Assembly (NCBI GenBank): GCA_030248215.1 | Contig: JASANG010004103.1 | Span: 124,001 to 188,000 of the forward strand | Reading direction: 5' to 3' | From: Enoplolaimus lenunculus | Taxonomy: Eukaryota > Nematoda > Enoplea > Enoplida > Thoracostomopsidae | Length of the DNA stretch: 64,000 nucleotides | Part shown: piece by piece, positions 60,401-64,000 of the stretch | Layout of the letters: every line of letters starts with the position of its first letter | How positions within the stretch are numbered: position 1 is the first letter of the stretch | Notes under the pieces: model-generated | What the model was told of the DNA's origin: nothing | Databases searched by the model: none | The model's input: the letters and a program-made list of their open reading frames with translations, nothing else | Made by a program: the position numbers and the translations under genes

Positions 60401-63400
60401 GCCTGGGTAACCACCTGGTGGAGGCGGCAGTCCAGCATTCATCTTGTTATAATATGAATGCCGATTTGCACCATTTCCGCCACGCACGCTTACGAAACCG
60501 CGATCTAAACAGTATATAAATAATGAATAAACGGTTGTAAAATAAAATGAAAATGTGTCAAAAACGCATTGCTCTAAATTTAAACTTTAACTTTTCCAGA
60601 GATGCTATTTGAATAATAATCCAGCTTCGGTTTCAGCAGGGAAACTAAATTTGTTTCCCGTAAGGCAACAAAGCTATTTAGTTAAAAATATGCAACACAA
60701 CAGCTACTAAATAGAACGCCAGTCATATTTAATTGGAATCTGCGCATGCATTTAACATGCGACACAGCAAAAATTAACACCTATTTGTATCCTGCATACT
60801 GATCGAAAATTGGAGATTCTGTAGTCAGAAAATAATACTAAACGTGAATATTTCACTCATATATCCAACTATAATAGTTTTCTGATTTCTATTACAAATA
60901 TACATGTTTTTCAAAACTTTTTAAGCGTTTAGTAGCATGCCGCATACTTTCACTAAACGACGCCTGCCGATCAAGTTCACCCCACGAATTGTATGTGGCA
61001 CTGCGGTTCATGCTTCCACTATGACGGTAATCATCTGAAAACAAACGAATAAAAAAATGTTTTTGCTTGTTGCAGCTAGAGTTGCAACATTTAAAAATAA
61101 ATACCCGGACCCGGATTTTTCTGGAAAAAAACCCGGATAAGGATTTATTCTCCATGAGACATGTGTCATGTCTCTGCATCCCGACCATTCCAACCATTCC
61201 AAATTAAATATTTGTAATCGGAACCTTAGTAAGGTACGATACAGTTACTAAGCTAATTTTATTTCGGGTATTTTGTCCGGGCATTTCTGTAATACGCGGA
61301 CCCAAATCCGTAATGATTTGTTGTGAAAACCCGGACCAGGAATTTCTTGAAGCGAAAATTCGGATCCGGATGCAACTCTAGTTGCAGCATCACACAACTA
61401 TTTTAAATGCAATGGTTCGAGGGTATACTTCACTGGCTTCTCCACAGCGGGGGCAACACTTTTCGAAATTTTCATTCCCCCCGGCGAAAATTTTGCCGCC
61501 CCCCCGGCCAATTTTCGGCCGCCCCCAGCAAATTTTTTTGCTGCCCCCCCAGAACTTTTCTAAGCCAAAAAATTTTCAGTGTTAAAACATAAAGACCTGG
61601 ACTTTTTTGAGGCGGACATTCGGCAAAATGTGATTTTATATTACGCTGAGTACTCATAATTTTTTAATAGCGTTACAAATACCGGAGTAACTAGTACAAT
61701 TCAATAATGAACTGAAAAAGCACAATTATATAAAGACAGTTTCAGCGCATACAGCATTCAAAAGTACCTTGCAGCAACAAGTTCAACCCGCCAGAGCCTT
61801 ATGATAAACTGTAGCTGTGACTAATATATAAAATATATGTTAATCACAGTTTCAATTATAGATTATCTATATTTTATATAATTGTGCTTCTTTCAACTTC
61901 TGGTAAAGTTGTCAGTAATATTAGTTAAAATTATTGTTATTAGCGTTTGCGGGGAATTTTTATCATGTTGAGCGATGAGTAATCTTCAGTTGAGTTGGAA
62001 ATACTATCTAGAATAAAAAATGGTCCAAAAAGTCGGCTTGCAAAACTTTAAGCCTGCCCCCCAGGACCCCCCAGATGATCTTGGCTCCCCCAGCAAAATT
62101 AGCTGCCCCTAGAAACCTCCTGGGGGCCCCCCAGGAAACGCCCCCCCCCGGCGGAAATTTTCAAGCTGTGGAGAAGCCAGCTTCACGTGAGTTCAGACTC
62201 AGTTGTGGACTAAAAAACCTTGGTTTTAGTTAATGACTCGACAGTAATGTCAGTTTTGCAAGTCCTAACCTTTGTTGTAACGTTGATCGTTTCGCGCGTC
62301 GTTACTATATCCACCTCGCGAATTTCTGTTATGTCGATTTTTCATCATCATTAGCTGCTCTAAAATGATTTATATAAAAGGATCATTGAATTTACTTGCA
62401 GTTAGAAGTATAAAAATTTATGTAAAAAAATTACCGCAAGCTCTGCTATAGTTTAAATTTTTGAAAAAATATAAATAACACCGAAATGCCAACGGCGCAA
62501 AAATGGATTGAATAACTAATCACAAAACGAACCCTCATTGGCCAGCTTGATACACACTTCTCTGTTGATCACTTTCTAAAAAGAACAACATAACCCTGAA
62601 CATTTATTTTTAGTGGAGCGTGAAGACACAGACTTTTACACAATCATAGTATAATGGGCGCTACTGTACTGGAATGGAACACAATACATTTTCGTCTTTT
62701 GCACGACAAGATAAAATAACAGCGATGAAAACTATACATAAGGAATGCATTTCGTTAGTTATACGGCTTTAACCAACCAGCACACCGCACTAGCCGAACA
62801 TTTATATGGAACGCCTACTTCTTGATCATGTGATAGCGCATCCGCTAAATCTTGACGTGTTTCAAATTCGACATAGCCAAATCCACGTAAGCGCCCGTTG
62901 TCGCGGGCCAAATGCACTTCTCGTATCTACAAAGCACCAAATACTGCAGAATCCAAAAGGTTTTGAAATTTATAAAATTAGCTTAGTGATTTTAGCATCT
63001 CGTGTTTACGTTACCTACAGTAACTGTACCGGACCAAAATTGAATAGGTTAAAGAACATACCAGATGAGTGCAGCCTGCTAGTTGTGTGAAATACACGGA
63101 GACAAAATGCTCCCGACATAACTTAAGGCAAATATCGTTGATCGTATGTAAAAGCAAACTGAAGAAAAAGTTCGATCAACAGGCTTCACCTATCAGTAAT
63201 GCATAACATAAGCAGATGTACTTGGGTTACAATTACGAACTCTTAGTTAGGACTTCGGAATGGCTGAAAAGCATAGATACGACGTCTGATTTTAAGTTAT
63301 TTATTCGAAATTTTACATAAGTAAGTTTAGTAGCTTTGATCTAAGTTAAAAATTGTTTGGTAGACTATTAATCAAATGTTCAAAAACCTGATAAATTGAG

Positions 63401-63990
63401 CTGCTTTAGAAAATTTGGATCAGGTACAGTTATATAAGTATATTATAAAAATTCCAGGGCCGGGTTACACCCGAAAACATACCTGGACATGTCTGAATTC
63501 TTAAAAAACCCGAAAACACAAATCTGGAAAGGTCTGAATTCTTGAAAATTCCTGGTCCGGGATTTTCTTCCAGTAAAATCCAGGTCCGGGTGTTTCACGA
63601 ACTGACCTTTATCATTCTACCTTCGAACTAAAAATCATCTAAGGTTGGCCATCAAATGAGCAAAAGCTGGAAAGATCGCACACCTTTAAATGAAAAGTAA
63701 AGATATCCGGAACGTGCAATTTTAAATATCTAGTCTACTATACATATACACCTGTACATTAACTGTCATAGCATCTCTGTTGTATTATACTTTTAGCTTT
63801 TCAAATAGTAATCGTATATCGTCTTCGGAAGCTTCATACGAAATGTTCCGAACATGCGCGACAAACGGAGGGTCAGTCGGCAACGAATTAATATCAATTT
63901 CCGTGCCACGTGTACTCGCTACTTTGTTACCTTGTGGCAGCTGACTTCGAGTCTGCACAATTTCCGCTTTCAGCTTAATACGTGTTGCAA
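50993..63990 (-). CDS. EIF4B: Eukaryotic translation initiation factor 4B (17 exons traced, 5' end outside window)
   Basis: Exons, 5' to 3' on the minus strand: 63990-63791, 62926-62819, 62575-62533, 62359-62270, 61034-60948, 60504-60381, 58643-58576, 58394-57858, 57449-57306, 57012-56760, 56334-56228, 55802-55598, 55306-54894, 53580-53237, 52615-52504, 51731-51699, 51465-50993. Every junction is GT-AG and phases agree throughout, giving 1,112 codons and TAA. An RRM comes first: LPTDPPFVAHVRNISYEA (RNP2), LRGFGYVEF (RNP1), VINREVCIKLANE. Gly/Tyr/Arg-rich RGG regions follow. Then come RKRLQLLPRTLPLEDI and SSSIFGEAKPIDRSDKVRAIEERI in parts, the latter the eIF4B hallmark (human SIFGGAKPVD). The C-terminus is Gly/Asn/Ser-rich. 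eIF4B stimulates the eIF4A helicase during ribosome recruitment. Human eIF4B is 611 residues; this one is far longer. eIF4H is excluded by the GAKPID block and length. Confidence 0.95.
51699..51731 (-). CDS. EIF4B: EIF4B 33-nt micro-exon
   Basis: It encodes AEQTPADGQYR between TATTTTAG and AGAC|GTAAGT. Phase 1 on both sides, so it could be skipped without a frame change. Confidence 0.8.
52504..52615 (-). CDS. EIF4B: EIF4B exon, Arg/Gly-rich
   Basis: A 112-nt exon encoding DYDRRNSARGYRGGYCGDSQ then EYRRGGGPTAYSDRRGS. Donor TCAG|GTACAT. Confidence 0.87.
53237..53580 (-). CDS. EIF4B: EIF4B exon, Gly/Ser/Tyr-rich
   Basis: A 344-nt exon ending in RSGGGSYQPQYAGNGR and HGGGSANRSGYGGNYRRP; phase 0 at the donor CCG|GTTAGT. 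A second RGG/YGG-type region. Confidence 0.88.
53748..54830 (-). repeat. Intronic repeat M with five tandem units (EIF4B intron)
   Basis: About five imperfect units of roughly 120-190 bp, each starting ATATGCAAATTAGCTATTAG and holding TTATAAACAATTTATTC, cover 53748-54575. A unique ~250-bp end follows (to 54830). An inverted relative lies at 58765-59160 in another intron of the same gene. Confidence 0.75.
54894..55306 (-). CDS. EIF4B: EIF4B exon with Asn/Gln runs
   Basis: A 413-nt exon: Asn-rich start, a QQQQQ-containing stretch, then Gly/Pro-rich sequence ending GGSYPGDP|GTGAGT. No counterpart in vertebrate eIF4B is obvious to me. Confidence 0.87.
55598..55802 (-). CDS. EIF4B: EIF4B exon, low-complexity
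   Basis: A 205-nt exon, Ser/Pro/His-rich (SHTHSPLSPPRLSGMLQHSP). The donor is CACC|GTACGT; a longer open frame runs on past it but breaks the phase to the next exon. Confidence 0.85.
56228..56334 (-). CDS. EIF4B: EIF4B exon, Ser/Arg-rich
   Basis: A 107-nt exon encoding KMHQKPRLSTERSVSTSSSV then DIRGPRNAQQRTSLMS. Sites TTTTTAG and TCCT|GTAAGT. Confidence 0.88.
56760..57012 (-). CDS. EIF4B: EIF4B exon with the SIFGxAKPxD hallmark
   Basis: A 253-nt exon: a Ser/Thr/Pro stretch, then SSSIFGEAKPIDRSDK and a charged helix IEERIEQENEKIRRIVVAE. This is the most diagnostic segment of the gene. Confidence 0.94.
57306..57449 (-). CDS. EIF4B: EIF4B exon with the LQLLPRTLPL block
   Basis: A 144-nt exon encoding SAATGGRKRLQLLPRTLPLE, then DIGKPDVDINSPITKEN and an acidic tail. 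The R-L-x-L-x-P-R-T block is conserved in eIF4B. Confidence 0.92.
57858..58394 (-). CDS. EIF4B: EIF4B exon, main RGG/Tyr-rich region
   Basis: A 537-nt exon of 179 codons rich in Gly, Tyr, Pro and Arg, with GGPPPPPGAYVNP, YSYYGNDQYGQQDYDDRE, FPGAYRGGRGGPPG and RGVYMSGGSRLRGG. It takes the place of the DRYG/RGG region of vertebrate eIF4B, which mediates self-association and RNA binding. Confidence 0.92.
58576..58643 (-). CDS. EIF4B: EIF4B 68-nt exon
   Basis: It encodes GGYSSDSGHRRGGGHNQYQ then SNRG, continuing the Gly/Tyr/Arg-rich region. Both sites are strong (TTTTTGCAG; GGTG|GTAAGT). Confidence 0.9.
58765..59160 (+). repeat. Intronic repeat M, single-unit copy
   Basis: It shares GCGTTTTATGTTTTGTA, the GAATGTCTGTCCG region and the TTAGCTATTAGTTAATTAGC end with the copy at 53748-54830, in opposite orientation. 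Confidence 0.65.
59154..59576 (+). mobile_element. Family J element (CCGGTTCCGG-rich) in EIF4B intron
   Basis: It begins near CAAGGGTTTAACCGGAATT and ends near GGTTCCGGCAAAATTTAGC. The terminal parts are rich in TTCCTGTTCC/CCGGTTCC motifs in inverted orientation, as in the copies at 46863 and 47253. Confidence 0.5.
59973..60288 (+). mobile_element. Family J element, diverged, in EIF4B intron
   Basis: It runs from AACCGGAATTCTGGTTCC to GTAATTCCGGCGGCATCCTG, a variant of the ACCGGAAT...ATTCCGGTTGCACCCTG ends. Confidence 0.5.
60381..60504 (-). CDS. EIF4B: EIF4B exon, Gly/Pro/Tyr-rich
   Basis: A 124-nt exon encoding NRGFVSVRGGNGANRHSYY, then NKMNAGLPPPPGGYPGYDYD. The donor GCGG|GTAAGT is consensus. 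Confidence 0.9.
60948..61034 (-). CDS. EIF4B: EIF4B exon, Ser/Arg linker
   Basis: An 87-nt exon encoding DYRHSGSMNRSATYNSWGE then LDRQASFSE. The donor is GAAA|GTATGC, chosen because it keeps the phase into the next exon; an upstream GT (TTTA|GTGAAA) is less good. Confidence 0.85.
61076..61381 (+). mobile_element. Family K TIR element in EIF4B intron
   Basis: It starts CTAGAGTTGCAACAT and ends ATGCAACTCTAG, flanked by the direct repeat TTGCAG (61070-61075 and 61382-61387). The inside is rich in CCCGGA/TCCGGG motifs. About 306 bp, no coding capacity. Confidence 0.7.
61433..62180 (+). mobile_element. Family F TIR element, 748 bp, in EIF4B intron
   Basis: The ends are inverted repeats (CTGGCTTCTCCACAG and its complement) flanked by CTTCA on both sides. 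Both ends are lined with C-rich blocks and AAATTTT motifs; the centre is AT-rich and non-coding. Confidence 0.75.
62270..62359 (-). CDS. EIF4B: EIF4B exon, basic linker
   Basis: A 90-nt exon encoding EQLMMMKNRHNRNSRGGYS then NDARNDQRYNK, rich in Arg, Asn and Gly. The acceptor is ATTTTAG and the donor CAAAG|GTTAGG. Confidence 0.88.
62533..62575 (-). CDS. EIF4B: EIF4B 43-nt exon, last RRM strand
   Basis: It encodes KVINREVCIKLANE, the counterpart of LGNRRIRVDVAD in human eIF4B, and closes the RRM. The donor is GAGG|GTTCGT. Confidence 0.85.
62819..62926 (-). CDS. EIF4B: EIF4B exon with RNP1
   Basis: This 108-nt, phase 0-0 exon encodes IREVHLARDNGRLRGFGYVE followed by FETRQDLADALSHDQE. GRLRGFGYVEF is the RNP1 octamer region. 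The donor is GAA|GTAGGC. Confidence 0.93.
63453..63603 (+). mobile_element. CCGGG-rich repeat fragment
   Basis: It has repeated CCTGGACATGTCTGAATTC-type and CAGGTCCGGG motifs resembling the inside of family K. The ends are not clear. Confidence 0.35.
63791..63990 (-). CDS. EIF4B: EIF4B exon with the first half of the RRM
   Basis: The acceptor is AATATTTTAG at the window edge, so at least one more exon lies upstream. It encodes a linker (TRIKLKAEIVQTRSQLPQGN) and SLPTDPPFVAHVRNI, the start of the RRM with RNP2, ending at FEKLK|GTATAA, phase 0. Confidence 0.93.
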
Positions 63991-64000
63991 CTAAAATATT

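Noticed and set aside
1-64000. CRISPR arrays, operons, rRNA genes, retrovirus-like or LTR elements
   Set aside because: Nothing with the required structure was found: no regular spacer array, no bacterial-type gene strings, no long terminal repeats that I can support.

Overview
The window looks like nuclear DNA of an AT-rich animal (metazoan) genome. It has two confidently recognised multi-exon genes with GT-AG introns and a very dense load of short non-autonomous DNA transposons. Both genes encode proteins conserved across animals, and nothing bacterial, phage or organellar is present. An invertebrate chordate such as an ascidian would fit the compact exons and MITE-rich spacers, but the sequence alone does not fix the species.

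Layout. Positions 1-18,000 are a gene-poor MITE field with one exon-like island near 3.1 kb. At 18,045-18,697 (minus) there is a Ser/Thr-rich reading frame with a two-fold protein repeat, ending at a clean splice donor. From 18.7 to 34.9 kb there is again transposon-filled spacer. From 35,143 to 43,083 (plus) lies a complete three-exon SLC17-type (sialin/VGLUT-like) anion transporter of 625 codons. Its second intron uses a GC donor and holds a roughly 2-kb almost pure C/T tract followed by about 0.8 kb nearly free of G. From 43.1 to 51.0 kb is spacer. From 50,993 to the right edge (minus) runs a gene for translation initiation factor eIF4B. I traced 17 exons whose phases all agree, giving 1,112 residues with the N-terminus beyond the window. 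The two genes are convergent.

Repeats. Two related hAT-like MITE families share a core of TTAGGC repeats; several copies have 8-bp target duplications. One copy carries, inserted at TTAA, a piggyBac-like element that contains a tRNA-like (A box/B box) module. Further families show TA, TTA/TAA or 5-6 bp duplications, including one element nested in another. There is also a near-perfect 200-bp foldback, a LINE 3' remnant, tRNA-derived SINE copies and several tandem arrays. No functional link between the genes is evident.
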